64,000 nucleotides of DNA, from contig JAJZCW010000016.1 of the NCBI GenBank assembly GCA_021828865.1, forward strand, positions 18,339 through 82,338. The letters are read 5' to 3'. The notes below the pieces were generated by a model. That model did no database searches and was not told where the DNA came from. It saw only the letters and a program-made list of their open reading frames with translations. The stretch's first letter is position 1. Each line of letters opens with the position of its first letter. This DNA comes from Bacillota bacterium. GTDB lineage: Bacteria > Bacillota > Bacilli > Alicyclobacillales > SLC66. The position numbers and the translations under genes were made by a program. This document shows, piece by piece, positions 33,898-43,096 of this stretch.

Positions 33898-34353
33898 TTA
33901 GCGATTTTTTGTGGTCCAGTCAAATCCAATCGACGGATCATCCCAGGGAATGCGTTTTTCGTCCGGATTTTTTGGGTCATACGACATGGTCGTAAAATAC
34001 ATGATCACCGCCGGTTCATTGCCAAGCACCCGATATCCGTGCGCCACACCAGTTGGGATCACGAGCAACATCGGATCATCTTCGCCCATGTAAAAAACGT
34101 TCGTCTCCCCTTTGGTCGTTGAATCTTCGCGCAAATCGTGGAGCACCACCTGAGCATTACCAGAGGGAAAAAACCAAAGGTCATCCTGGAGTTCATGGTA
34201 ATGGAAAGCCTTAATCACACCAGGATACGATTTGGAAAAAGAGGCTTGTCCAAATCGCTTTAAAAGTCCATCATCATCGCGCAATACTTCCATAAAAAAG
34301 CCCCGGTCATCGGAATGGCGAATCAGTTTTTTGACAGTCACACCTTGAATCAA
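33898..34353 (-). CDS. rfbC: dTDP-4-dehydrorhamnose 3,5-epimerase-like protein
   Basis: 151 residues, single cupin. DRGFFMEVLR, SFSKSYPGVIKAFHYHELQDDLWFF and IPTGVAHGYRVL are the RmlC cupin motifs, with histidine in the GVIKAFHYH block. It is shorter than many RmlC proteins (about 180). The start is a TTG with GGTAGGG upstream. It lies within the rfb set, so it most likely makes dTDP-4-keto-rhamnose, though a related epimerase role is possible. Confidence 0.82.
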   Translation of the reverse strand: MIQGVTVKKLIRHSDDRGFFMEVLRDDDGLLKRFGQASFSKSYPGVIKAFHYHELQDDLWFFPSGNAQVVLHDLREDSTTKGETNVFYMGEDDPMLLVIPTGVAHGYRVLGNEPAVIMYFTTMSYDPKNPDEKRIPWDDPSIGFDWTTKNR

Positions 34354-34362
34354 AAGAGATCC

Positions 34363-35226
34363 CTACCTTTCGTCATTTAGTTCATGCCACCTTTGCAAAT
34401 AGTCCTGTAGCGCCTCGTCATAATGACGAAGTGACGGAAACCTCGCTTCGATCCACTTGTGATGATCCAGCACGGAATACGCAGGTCGTGGTGCCGGCCT
34501 CCCCAACTCCCCCGTCGTAATGGGTAACACATCCACCTTCATACCCTCAAGCGAAAAAATAAGCTTGGAAAAGTCATTCCACGTACAAAACCCTTGGTTC
34601 GTGACATGATACGTGCCGTACTTGTCCGATTCAAGGAGTGATATGATGGCCTGTGCGAGATCCCACGAAAAAGTGGGAGAGCCGATCTGATCATTCACCA
34701 CTCTTACCGTTGACTCTTTTTTGCCCACACGAAGCATCGTCGTCACGAAGTTTTTTCCGTGCAGACCGTATAGCCAAGATGTCCGAAGAATAAAGTGTCG
34801 CTCCCATGAATGCCGAATCGTTTCTTCTCCTGCCCACTTGCTTTGTCCATAGACACTTTTCGGGTGACATTCCTCTTCCACTTGATAAGGCTGGGTATGA
34901 TCGCCGGAAAACACGTAATCCGTACTGACATGAATCAGAGTAGCTCCTACGCTCCTTGAGGCTTCTGCCAAATGCTTTGGGCCTTCAGCGTTCACCGCAA
35001 ACGCCATTTCGCGATTGATTTCACAACCGTCCACATCCGTATAGGCAGCCGCGTTAATGATCACATCAGGACGAAGTTCAGTGACCACTGATAGTACTTG
35101 ATCACGATCCGAAATATCTAATTCATTACGTCGAAACATGCTAACCTTATGCTCATCCGATTTTTTAAAAACATCAAGCAAATCCGAGCCCAGCATCCCT
35201 CCGGCTCCAGTAATGATTACCTTCAT
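34363..35226 (-). CDS. rfbD: dTDP-4-dehydrorhamnose reductase
   Basis: 287 residues, extended short-chain dehydrogenase: ITGAGGMLGSDL, NAAAYTDVDGCE, HVSTDYVFSGD, YGQSKWAGEE, and FILRTSWLYG. Uses NAD(P)H to make dTDP-L-rhamnose. Its ATG overlaps the rfbA stop (ATGA), so the genes are coupled. Confidence 0.94.
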   Translation of the reverse strand: MKVIITGAGGMLGSDLLDVFKKSDEHKVSMFRRNELDISDRDQVLSVVTELRPDVIINAAAYTDVDGCEINREMAFAVNAEGPKHLAEASRSVGATLIHVSTDYVFSGDHTQPYQVEEECHPKSVYGQSKWAGEETIRHSWERHFILRTSWLYGLHGKNFVTTMLRVGKKESTVRVVNDQIGSPTFSWDLAQAIISLLESDKYGTYHVTNQGFCTWNDFSKLIFSLEGMKVDVLPITTGELGRPAPRPAYSVLDHHKWIEARFPSLRHYDEALQDYLQRWHELNDER

Positions 35227-35960
35227 GAACGCACCTCAAAGGAGCTGTAATCAATATCCTTCGCCCATTGGTTGGCACGAGCATAAGAGTCCGGCGTTCC
35301 TGCATCGCTCCACCACCCCGGCAGCATATCATAGGTCAATTGCCCCAACTTGATATAGGCATTATTCACATCCGTGATCTCCAATTCGCCACGACCAGAT
35401 GGCACTAACTTTTTAACAATATCAAATACCTTCGAATCATAGAGATAAATACCAGTCACCGCATAGGAACTCTTCGGATGTTGCGGTTTCTCTTCGATAC
35501 GGACAATGCGATCACCATGGAGTTCAGGCACGCCAAACCGCTGTGGATCATCCACTTTGGAAATTAAAATTTTTGCGCCCTCAGGTTGTCCTTCATAGCG
35601 TCTAACAATGGAAGTAATATCGCTCTCAAATACATTGTCCCCAAGAATCACCGCTATGCGATCATCGCGACAAAACTGCTCTGCAAGTCCCAGTGCCTCC
35701 GCAATTCCACCCGCTTGATCCTGCACTTTATAAGTGAACTTGACGCCAAAATCCGCACCGCTACCGAGTAGGTTCACGACTGAACCCATGTGCTCTTTAC
35801 CTGTTACGATCAGCAGATCCAAAATACCTGCGGCTTTCAGTTTATAGATCGCGTGATAGATCATCGGGTACCTGCCCACGGGTAGCAAGTGCTTATTCGT
35901 CACCTTTGTCAGCGGGAATAAACGAGAGCCTGTCCCGCCTGCTAAAATGATCCCTTTCAT
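35223..35960 (-). CDS. rfbA: Glucose-1-phosphate thymidylyltransferase
   Basis: 245 residues. GIILAGGTGSRLFPLT, NKHLLPVGRYPMIYH, ILGDNVFE, EEKPQHP and VTGIYLYD are the RmlA motifs. Makes dTDP-glucose, the first step to dTDP-rhamnose. The protein is the short form of RmlA. AGGTGG lies before the ATG. First of the rfb genes, downstream of a large glycosyltransferase gene. Confidence 0.93.
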   Translation of the reverse strand: MKGIILAGGTGSRLFPLTKVTNKHLLPVGRYPMIYHAIYKLKAAGILDLLIVTGKEHMGSVVNLLGSGADFGVKFTYKVQDQAGGIAEALGLAEQFCRDDRIAVILGDNVFESDITSIVRRYEGQPEGAKILISKVDDPQRFGVPELHGDRIVRIEEKPQHPKSSYAVTGIYLYDSKVFDIVKKLVPSGRGELEITDVNNAYIKLGQLTYDMLPGWWSDAGTPDSYARANQWAKDIDYSSFEVRS

Positions 35961-36013
35961 ATAAACACCACCTATACTAGAAGACTAATTATGCTATCGT
36001 AAAAAAATGACAA

Positions 36014-38023
36014 TCATAATCTTTTTTTAATCGCACCCATCACCCCTACGAACCCCTCTTTTTTAAATTTAATATATATTTTTTTGACGATGACTTTCAT
36101 AAGTTCGAGATTATTTCTAGAGTTAACTATATTCAAATGGCTATTTCTTAAGTATTGTAACTTTCGATAACACAGCAAGGAAGTTGTCCTGTTATGAGTA
36201 GAGTAGGCTCTTGAAAGCTTTTCATAAATTGTTTCAATAGATACCGAATCTGGGGCTAATAATAATGCTAATCCTCCAAGATTAATCGCTTCATCAAATT
36301 GATCCTTTGATAGAAAGAATTCCAACAGTTGAACAGCCTTATAATAATTTTCCGGATATAAAGTAACACTTTTATTAAGTATAGGAATCGCATCAATATA
36401 ATTACCATTTTTAATGTATAAATCCGCCAAATCTATTTGTGTAAATACATTCCAATTATTTGCATTCAAGCTTTTCTTCAGCCAATTGATTCTATAAGTA
36501 GGATTTAATATCATCCAAGATTTATAACGTAGCGCTTCCGAACTATGAGGGCTGGATATCCACCAAACCCCATTTCCAGAGATTTTATTGAAAGCAGTAA
36601 AATAGGATGGACGATCATGCTTTATCATTCCATTTCTAGATTGACCATCTAGTCTTACGTAATATACATTGGTTAATACAGGAATATGCGCAAATTCCGC
36701 ACCAAATTCGATTGCGCACCTTCTTAAAAAATCCCAATCTTCAAGGACTTTCAATGATTCATCGTAACGGAATTCGTTGCGATTTTTATGCAATATAGCT
36801 AAATTCGGGATAAAATTAGCATTTTCTATTCGTTGGATATTAAATTCGTTGCCACTTTTATATGCTGTCAACACGCGATTATTTAAGTCTATGGTTCGTT
36901 CTTCGCTATCGGAGTATACAAAATCAACCCCTGTATAAATAATAGCATTTACCAACACCTCTAAATGATTATCTAAATAGAAATCATCATCATCTAAGTA
37001 CGCAATAAAATCTCCCTTAGCCACATTTAGCCCTATATTCAAAGCTGAAGATTTCCCACGATTATCATCATTGCTTATATACAAAATTCTCTCATCTTGA
37101 AATTGGGTCACCACGCTTTTAGGGTCTATTCCACCATCTCTCACAATGATTAGTTCAAATTTTGTATAAGATTGGCCCATTACTGATTCTATGGCCCTAA
37201 CAAGAAGATCTGTCCGATTATAGGTACATATAATCACTGAAACCAAAGGAGGATTTATACGATCAATAACTGGTCTCAACTGGTAATATGTTTTGCCAAG
37301 AAACACATAGCGATTTTTTGCCATTAAGTCATTTGACGACATTTTTGCTTGCTTAAACGATCGACTCCCATGATGGTGGACAAAAACCCCACAAGCAACC
37401 CCCAGTTTGAAACCAGCATTTTTCAGCCTAAAACTTAAATCATCATCCTCATAGTAACCCGTGCCGTATGCTTCAGAAAATCCGTGTACTTTCTCAAAAG
37501 ATCTTCGCGAAAGTAATAAACAAAATCCAGCCAAGCGATGAAATTCAGCGACTTCAAGTCCAAATTCCTGCCATAGTTCGTTATTATGCCTAATTAATTC
37601 ATTTTGATAGTTCTTCGTATCGTATTCTTTCCATAGACGTTGAATTTCACCCGTTTCATTGCTAATAGGCCCAACCGCATCATAGTGGTTAACTTCTTTC
37701 GCTTGGATGAGTCGTTCTAAAACATGCGGTCCTAGTAATGCATCATTATTGACGAATAGTATTAGTTCCCCTGTACCATACGATGCGCCAACATTACACC
37801 CTCCAGCAAAGCCAAGATTCCGCTCTGAGAAGTGCAAAATTACATTGTTTTTTGTCATTCTTAATTCTTCTAAATATTGTTTAGTCCCATCCGTAGATCC
37901 TTGATCCACGATGATTAATTGAAATAACTCACTATCTGTATTCGCATATAAGTAATCAATAAATTCCTTTGTATCTGATAGATTATTTATTGTAAGTACT
38001 ATCATATCAACCTTATCGGCCAC
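36014..38023 (-). CDS. Two-domain GT2 glycosyltransferase with C-terminal TPR-like region
   Basis: 669 residues. The first GT2 domain has IVLTINN, IVDQGSTDGT, NNDALLG; the second has SVIICTYNRTDLLVRA, YLDDDD. A third, helical part carries TPR-like repeats (IPILNKSVTLYPENYYKAVQLLEFFL). The gene is AT-rich compared with the rest of the window. Transfers sugars to a growing surface polysaccharide; the sugars cannot be told. It lies between the ABC exporter genes and rfbA. Confidence 0.86.
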   Translation of the reverse strand: MADKVDMIVLTINNLSDTKEFIDYLYANTDSELFQLIIVDQGSTDGTKQYLEELRMTKNNVILHFSERNLGFAGGCNVGASYGTGELILFVNNDALLGPHVLERLIQAKEVNHYDAVGPISNETGEIQRLWKEYDTKNYQNELIRHNNELWQEFGLEVAEFHRLAGFCLLLSRRSFEKVHGFSEAYGTGYYEDDDLSFRLKNAGFKLGVACGVFVHHHGSRSFKQAKMSSNDLMAKNRYVFLGKTYYQLRPVIDRINPPLVSVIICTYNRTDLLVRAIESVMGQSYTKFELIIVRDGGIDPKSVVTQFQDERILYISNDDNRGKSSALNIGLNVAKGDFIAYLDDDDFYLDNHLEVLVNAIIYTGVDFVYSDSEERTIDLNNRVLTAYKSGNEFNIQRIENANFIPNLAILHKNRNEFRYDESLKVLEDWDFLRRCAIEFGAEFAHIPVLTNVYYVRLDGQSRNGMIKHDRPSYFTAFNKISGNGVWWISSPHSSEALRYKSWMILNPTYRINWLKKSLNANNWNVFTQIDLADLYIKNGNYIDAIPILNKSVTLYPENYYKAVQLLEFFLSKDQFDEAINLGGLALLLAPDSVSIETIYEKLSRAYSTHNRTTSLLCYRKLQYLRNSHLNIVNSRNNLELMKVIVKKIYIKFKKEGFVGVMGAIKKRL

Positions 38024-38089
38024 AGTATCACTCCATCGAAGTACAAACTTTTCATTACACTATTTCACTCTAAGATGGTCATCTGAGCC

Positions 38090-38884
38090 TCAATCGCTCT
38101 CAGCCTCAATTGAATGATCAAAAGTCAATGTAGAATTACCCTGATTTGCCCTATTCATTGATTCTCTCAAATAATTTCCTACGCAACGTCGTGGATCCCC
38201 TATCTCACGAACTTTTGAATGATCAAGCCACACCGCAACATCACAGAAATTCTCAATATCTGTTGAATTATGAGAAACAAAAATAATTGATTTCCCCAAT
38301 TTTTGCAATTGTTTCAATCTATCCATACACTTTTTCTGGAAAGCTGCATCCCCAACAGCTAAAATTTCATCAATCAGAAGTATTTCCGGATCGAGCGCAG
38401 TCGCAACAGAAAAAGCCAACCGCATGTACATACCAGAGGAATAAGTTCTAATGGGTTCTTTAATAAAATCGCCCAACTCTGAAAATTCTATAATTTCATC
38501 AATTTTATACCCGATTTGCTTTTTCGATAATCCCATTAATGATCCATTTAGATATATATTTTCCCTTCCAGTAAAATCCGGATGGAAGCCCGCCCCTAAT
38601 TCTAATAAACTTGCCACTCTCCCGTTTACTTTGACCTGCCCTTTATCGGGGTATAATATTTTCGAGATAATTTTTAGTAAAGTACTCTTCCCCGACCCAT
38701 TTACACCAATAATTCCAACAGTTGAACCAGTTTCCACTTTCAGCGAAACATTATCCAGCGCAATAAATTCCTTATATTTTGTTCTTCCTGCGTATAGTAT
38801 TTTTTCTTTTAATGTTTGGTTTTTTCCATAATGCACACGAAATACCTTACTTACAGAATCAACTTCCACATGATATTTCTTCAT
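38090..38884 (-). CDS. ABC transporter ATP-binding protein of a polysaccharide exporter (Wzt/TagH type)
   Basis: 264 residues. Walker A GVNGSGKST, ABC signature TYSSGMYMRLAF, Walker B ILLIDEILAVGD, and H-loop VSHN. The signature is TYSSGM, as in the O-antigen and teichoic acid exporter group. It lacks the C-terminal carbohydrate-recognition domain found in O9a-type Wzt, so chain recognition may be elsewhere. It lies 6 bases after the permease gene. Confidence 0.9.
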   Translation of the reverse strand: MKKYHVEVDSVSKVFRVHYGKNQTLKEKILYAGRTKYKEFIALDNVSLKVETGSTVGIIGVNGSGKSTLLKIISKILYPDKGQVKVNGRVASLLELGAGFHPDFTGRENIYLNGSLMGLSKKQIGYKIDEIIEFSELGDFIKEPIRTYSSGMYMRLAFSVATALDPEILLIDEILAVGDAAFQKKCMDRLKQLQKLGKSIIFVSHNSTDIENFCDVAVWLDHSKVREIGDPRRCVGNYLRESMNRANQGNSTLTFDHSIEAESD

Positions 38885-38890
38885 TGTTCC

Positions 38891-39700
38891 TTACACCTCC
38901 TCCGCAAATCTTCTGTTCAATTTCCTAAAAACAGCCCATCCAAATAGCAAAACCATCAAACTAATGCCAATTGAATAAGTGAATAATTTCCATCTAGGAG
39001 GAAGATGATAATATAAAATATCTTGATAAGAGACGATGATTCCAGCCACGGGATTCATCTTAAAATATTGAACATATTTATTGGGGATCATGGTTAGTGT
39101 ATACACCACGGGAGTCAAGTAAAACCAGGCCATCAATACAATGCTCAACATGTGTTCTACATCTCTCAAAAATACATTTATTGCGGAGAAAAATAATGAG
39201 AGTCCCATAGTGAATATGACTTCTATGATTAGTATTAGCGGCCAATATACCCATGTCCAAGACGGGTAAACGCCAGATATGACTAAAAAGGGAATGAGAA
39301 TGACCAAAGACAATACATAGTTAATCGCACTTGCTAGTACAATGGAGATGGGTAGAATTTCGCGAGGAAAATATAATTTTTTAATAATAGAGGATTGCCG
39401 ATTGATTACACCTACCGACGACATAATAGAATTAGCAAATAGGTTCCACCCAAGTAAACCGATAAATAAAAACAACAGATAATGCGGCAAAGATACTCTC
39501 ATTACTGTTTTGAAAACCATCCCATAAACCAATAACATCAATAGAGGATTTAAAAAAGTCCACAAAAATCCGAAAACCGAACCTTTATACCTAGTTCTTA
39601 GATCAGACGAGATCATGCCCCATAACATGAAACGATATTGAAAAATCTCAGAAAATATCTTGATCACATTCTCCTCCGATAATTCCCAAAAATTATTCAT
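38891..39700 (-). CDS. ABC-2 type permease of a polysaccharide exporter (Wzm/TagG type)
   Basis: 269 residues with about six membrane segments. The block DLRTRYKGSVFGFLWTFLNPLLMLLVYGMVF at the N-terminus and LFLFIGLLGWNLFANSI are typical of TagG/Wzm. Works with the ATPase encoded right after it to move a lipid-linked glycan across the membrane. Confidence 0.9.
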   Translation of the reverse strand: MNNFWELSEENVIKIFSEIFQYRFMLWGMISSDLRTRYKGSVFGFLWTFLNPLLMLLVYGMVFKTVMRVSLPHYLLFLFIGLLGWNLFANSIMSSVGVINRQSSIIKKLYFPREILPISIVLASAINYVLSLVILIPFLVISGVYPSWTWVYWPLILIIEVIFTMGLSLFFSAINVFLRDVEHMLSIVLMAWFYLTPVVYTLTMIPNKYVQYFKMNPVAGIIVSYQDILYYHLPPRWKLFTYSIGISLMVLLFGWAVFRKLNRRFAEEV

Positions 39701-39715
39701 TTGCTAAATTTATCC

Positions 39716-40603
39716 CTATTCATTCAATTTTATAAAATAGATAAATTTGATGATTATCGTCATGAGCTGGATAAGCCAAATCGGATAGTATTCCTTATAA
39801 TTCTTTTGCAAAAAAATAATCATGGATTCATAAAAGTGCTTAAGGGAAGCCTTTGATTTTTTCCCGCCATTACCACCCTTAAAATGGATAGTAGTGACAC
39901 TGCCCTCATACCAAACTAGAAATCCTTTTCTCTTTAACTGATAACAATAATCGATATCTTCCCCATACATGAAATAATCTTCATCAAGTCCCCCGATCGT
40001 ATCATAGACAACTTTCGTGAGCATTAAAAATGCGCCAGATATAGCATCCACTGGGTAAGAACCACTTTTTTCAAGATAGGTCAATTGATAGCCTGAGAAC
40101 GTTGAAGATTGAGGAAACGCTTTAGAGAGTCCACTGAAATAAGAAAAGCTATTCCAGAGTGTGGGAAATGAACGATGACATGCATTATCCATTTCTCCGT
40201 TGCCTAATTGTAACCGACATGTAATAGCACCAATCGATGGATCAGATTTTATCTTTTCAACACAAACTTGTATTGCGTTTTCACTCACTAAAGTATCTGG
40301 ATTTAATAAAAGAAAGTAATCCCCCCTCGCCCTTTTTAAGGCAATATTATTCGCATAAGCGTACCCCATGTTATCATTTAATCGCAATAAATGAATATCG
40401 GCAAATGGTTTATTATATTTCCCTTTTGTATAACGTTCTAACCATTCCCAAGTACCATCTTGCGAATGATTATCCACCATCCAAATCTCCAGTTCATTAC
40501 TGGAACTGCATTTCTCTAGCGATTCAAGGCACCAAGAGAGCACCTGCATCGATTGAAAGGTGACCATGATCACGGAAATCAATGCCGTACCACCTTTCTC
40601 CAT
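39716..40603 (-). CDS. GT2 family glycosyltransferase
   Basis: About 295 residues. SVIMVTFQSMQVL at the start, WMVDNHSQDGTWEWLERY, LRLNDNMGYAYANNIAL, LLLNPDTLV (the metal-binding DxD-like spot), and the C-terminal membrane-like end. The ATG at 40603 has GAAGGG upstream; an ATG at 40687 would overlap the preceding gene by 109 bases. Overlaps that gene by 25 bases. Confidence 0.85.
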   Translation of the reverse strand: MEKGGTALISVIMVTFQSMQVLSWCLESLEKCSSSNELEIWMVDNHSQDGTWEWLERYTKGKYNKPFADIHLLRLNDNMGYAYANNIALKRARGDYFLLLNPDTLVSENAIQVCVEKIKSDPSIGAITCRLQLGNGEMDNACHRSFPTLWNSFSYFSGLSKAFPQSSTFSGYQLTYLEKSGSYPVDAISGAFLMLTKVVYDTIGGLDEDYFMYGEDIDYCYQLKRKGFLVWYEGSVTTIHFKGGNGGKKSKASLKHFYESMIIFLQKNYKEYYPIWLIQLMTIIIKFIYFIKLNE

Positions 40604-41520
40604 GCCCAACCCTTCGCCCACGTTGAATGAATTTTCTTTAGGGTAGCTATTGCTGTTCCGGGAGAGCGAAAGACCATTCCAATCCATCGAATCGACTCAA
40701 CCAAAATACTCAGAACCAACATCGGGGTGAAACGAGGTACATTTTTGACAAGTAATGCTATTTGGTTAGCAAATGAATGAATTTGAGCTTGGTCAGAAAT
40801 GTGTTGGCCTTTTTTCCATCCACGCTGATGCCAAGCAAAAGTCCTAGGCTCATAATAAAATTTCCACCCAACCCCATTACCTCGCCAACAAAGATCCACA
40901 TCTTCTTTATAGAGAAAATAGGACTCATCAAAAAATTGCCCTTGATAAGTAAGGGCTTCTAACATCTTCGTGCGATACACTGCTGCCGCTCCACAAATTC
41001 CCCATACATATCCCGGAACATCATATTGGCCATGATCAGATTCGTCCTGCCCACGATCCCGAACATGGTAAAATAACTCCATACGCAGTCCCGCACTATC
41101 GATAACGGTTGGTGATGGATGAAGATGGGGTCGAAGAAGTTTCCCCGTCACTCCTCCGATCTCTGCATTGAGTCGAAAATCCGAAATGGTATACATGAAA
41201 TAGTCGGGTGCTAGTTGCACGTCTGGATTAAGTGTACTTATATAATCGAATTGGTCGACAACTGCTGCCTTTATCCCCTGATTATGAGCTGCCGCATAGC
41301 CAGAATTTAAAGGAAGATAGATGATTTCAAAGAGGATGTTTTTTTCATGAAATTCCGTTTGATAGGATTCCATCACTTTTTTGGTTTGATCAGTAGAAGC
41401 GTTATCAATGATCATTACGCGATTAGGTAGCATAGTTTGCTGCAGCAAGCCTTCCAAGCAAGCGGCAATAACGTCTTCACTATTGTAGGTGACGATTTGC
41501 ACTTGCAGCGAAGAGTACAT
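40579..41520 (-). CDS. GT2 family glycosyltransferase (rhamnosyltransferase-like)
   Basis: 313 residues from the ATG at 41520 (GGAG seven bases upstream). VQIVTYNSEDVIAACL, MIIDNASTDQT, LPLNSGYAAAHNQGI, STLNPDVQLA and the late DESYFLYKEDVDLCWR are the WbbL/rhamnosyltransferase-type motifs. Acts on a lipid-linked intermediate. Follows the priming transferase by 11 bases. Confidence 0.86.
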   Translation of the reverse strand: MYSSLQVQIVTYNSEDVIAACLEGLLQQTMLPNRVMIIDNASTDQTKKVMESYQTEFHEKNILFEIIYLPLNSGYAAAHNQGIKAAVVDQFDYISTLNPDVQLAPDYFMYTISDFRLNAEIGGVTGKLLRPHLHPSPTVIDSAGLRMELFYHVRDRGQDESDHGQYDVPGYVWGICGAAAVYRTKMLEALTYQGQFFDESYFLYKEDVDLCWRGNGVGWKFYYEPRTFAWHQRGWKKGQHISDQAQIHSFANQIALLVKNVPRFTPMLVLSILVESIRWIGMVFRSPGTAIATLKKIHSTWAKGWAWRKVVRH

Positions 41521-41531
41521 TTTCCCTCTCC

Positions 41532-43007
41532 TCAATACGCATTTTTATCTCGAAATCCTCTGAGAATGGTGAGCGCAATAATCCGCATATCCCATCCGAA
41601 TGACCACTCTTCGATGTAATGCAGATCATACTCAATGCGCTCCTCAATGCTGGTGTCACCACGAAGCCCATTCACCTGTGCCCAACCGGTAATGCCAGGA
41701 CGCACACGATGTTTAATCATGTATCGAGGAATATCACCGCGAAATTGTTCAGCATAAAACGGTCGCTCAGGGCGCGGGCCGATCACGCTCATATCACCTC
41801 GAAGCACATTGAAGAATTGGGGTAATTCATCCAGACTGGTGCGGCGCAAAAAGCGTCCTATAGGCGTTCGACGCTGATCACCGGGGACGGTCCAGCCTTC
41901 ATTTTCCCCTGCTGAATCGCTGTGGTACATGGTGCAAAACTTGTACATTTTGAAGCGCCGTCGATTTTTTCCCAATCGTTCCTGCACGAAAATAACTGGT
42001 CCTGGGTAAGAAATTTTTAGAAGCAGTGCGATGAACAGCAAAATCGGTGATCCAACCATCAAAATAAGTATCGAAAAGACAATATCAAATGTCCTTTTGA
42101 TCACAATATTAATGACTTCATCAAGTGGCGTATAGCGAGTATCAATAATAGGCAAGCCAGCAAATTCATCAAACCGCGGACGACTAGGCAAAATTTCAAT
42201 AAAATCGGGCACCAGCAAAGCATGAACACCATGTGATTCGGCAACTTCCATCACTTGTCGAAAAACCTGCCCATCGGTTCCTCGCATCGTCATCACGACA
42301 TGATCAACAATATGCTCATGTAGCACGTCATCCAAATTCTTGACCGAACCAAGGCACTGCAATAATGGAATTTCTTCCTCTAACTCCTCAGTCACCGCCA
42401 CGTTATCCATTTCATAGAGATTAGACATCTCTATCGTATTTTTCGTACTAAGCATATCATCCTTTTCAGTAGTTAAATAGCCAATCACCTGATATCCAAG
42501 TTCCATCTGATGTTGTAATGATCGTAAAAATATCTGCGTGGTATTGGTCATTCCAATCAACAGCAAGTATTTTTGATTAAAACCACGACTACGGGCATAT
42601 CCCATAATCGAGCGTACAGTTAATCGACCCGAGAAGACAAACACCCACGTAAATAGCACAAACATAATGAGAACCGCACGAGAGTAGTTGAGTTGTTTTT
42701 CATAATATAAGATACCAATCACAAAAAGCGCCATCGCTACATCGCTTTTCAAAATCTGCACAGCAATACTGAGCAAACGACTGATTCGCGTAGTGCCATA
42801 GAGTCCGAGCATTCCAGAACCGATTAAGAAAACCGGTACTGCTACAGCAAGGATCGAAATATAGTTAGAAAAATGCAGGTGATCTTGTTGAGGAAGGAGG
42901 TCCGTTTTAAATCGGATAACCCAAGCGACAAGCAAAGCGAGTGTCGTCATGGCGGTATCCAGCAGAATATATAAGCGAATTAAAATAGCCTGATTATTTC
43001 GTAACAT
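41532..43007 (-). CDS. Undecaprenyl-phosphate sugar phosphotransferase (priming transferase)
   Basis: 491 residues. The N-terminal half has four to five membrane segments and a CoA-binding-like Rossmann region (LLIGMTNTTQIFLRS). The C-terminal half is the catalytic domain of polyprenyl glycosylphosphotransferases: VKRTFDIVFSILILMVGSPILL, FVQERLGKNRRRFKMYKFCTM, GRFLRRTSLDELPQFFNVLRGDMSVIGPRPERP and HRVRPGITGWAQVNGLRGDT. Loads the first sugar onto undecaprenyl phosphate. It is the first gene of the polysaccharide operon, just downstream of a good promoter. Confidence 0.92.
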   Translation of the reverse strand: MLRNNQAILIRLYILLDTAMTTLALLVAWVIRFKTDLLPQQDHLHFSNYISILAVAVPVFLIGSGMLGLYGTTRISRLLSIAVQILKSDVAMALFVIGILYYEKQLNYSRAVLIMFVLFTWVFVFSGRLTVRSIMGYARSRGFNQKYLLLIGMTNTTQIFLRSLQHQMELGYQVIGYLTTEKDDMLSTKNTIEMSNLYEMDNVAVTEELEEEIPLLQCLGSVKNLDDVLHEHIVDHVVMTMRGTDGQVFRQVMEVAESHGVHALLVPDFIEILPSRPRFDEFAGLPIIDTRYTPLDEVINIVIKRTFDIVFSILILMVGSPILLFIALLLKISYPGPVIFVQERLGKNRRRFKMYKFCTMYHSDSAGENEGWTVPGDQRRTPIGRFLRRTSLDELPQFFNVLRGDMSVIGPRPERPFYAEQFRGDIPRYMIKHRVRPGITGWAQVNGLRGDTSIEERIEYDLHYIEEWSFGWDMRIIALTILRGFRDKNAY

Positions 43008-43052
43008 TAGTGAAAAACTCCCCGAAAAACAATCACTCTGCTAGACTTACTT

Positions 43053-43082
43053 ATTCTATCAAAGGGAATTAACTAGTGACAA
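43053..43082 (-). promoter_or_regulatory. Promoter of the polysaccharide operon
   Basis: On the minus strand TTGTCA (43082-43077), 18-base spacer, TAGAAT (43058-43053). It sits between the end of the molybdenum cluster and the priming transferase. Confidence 0.7.
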
Positions 43083-43096
43083 TAGAATAATAAAAA

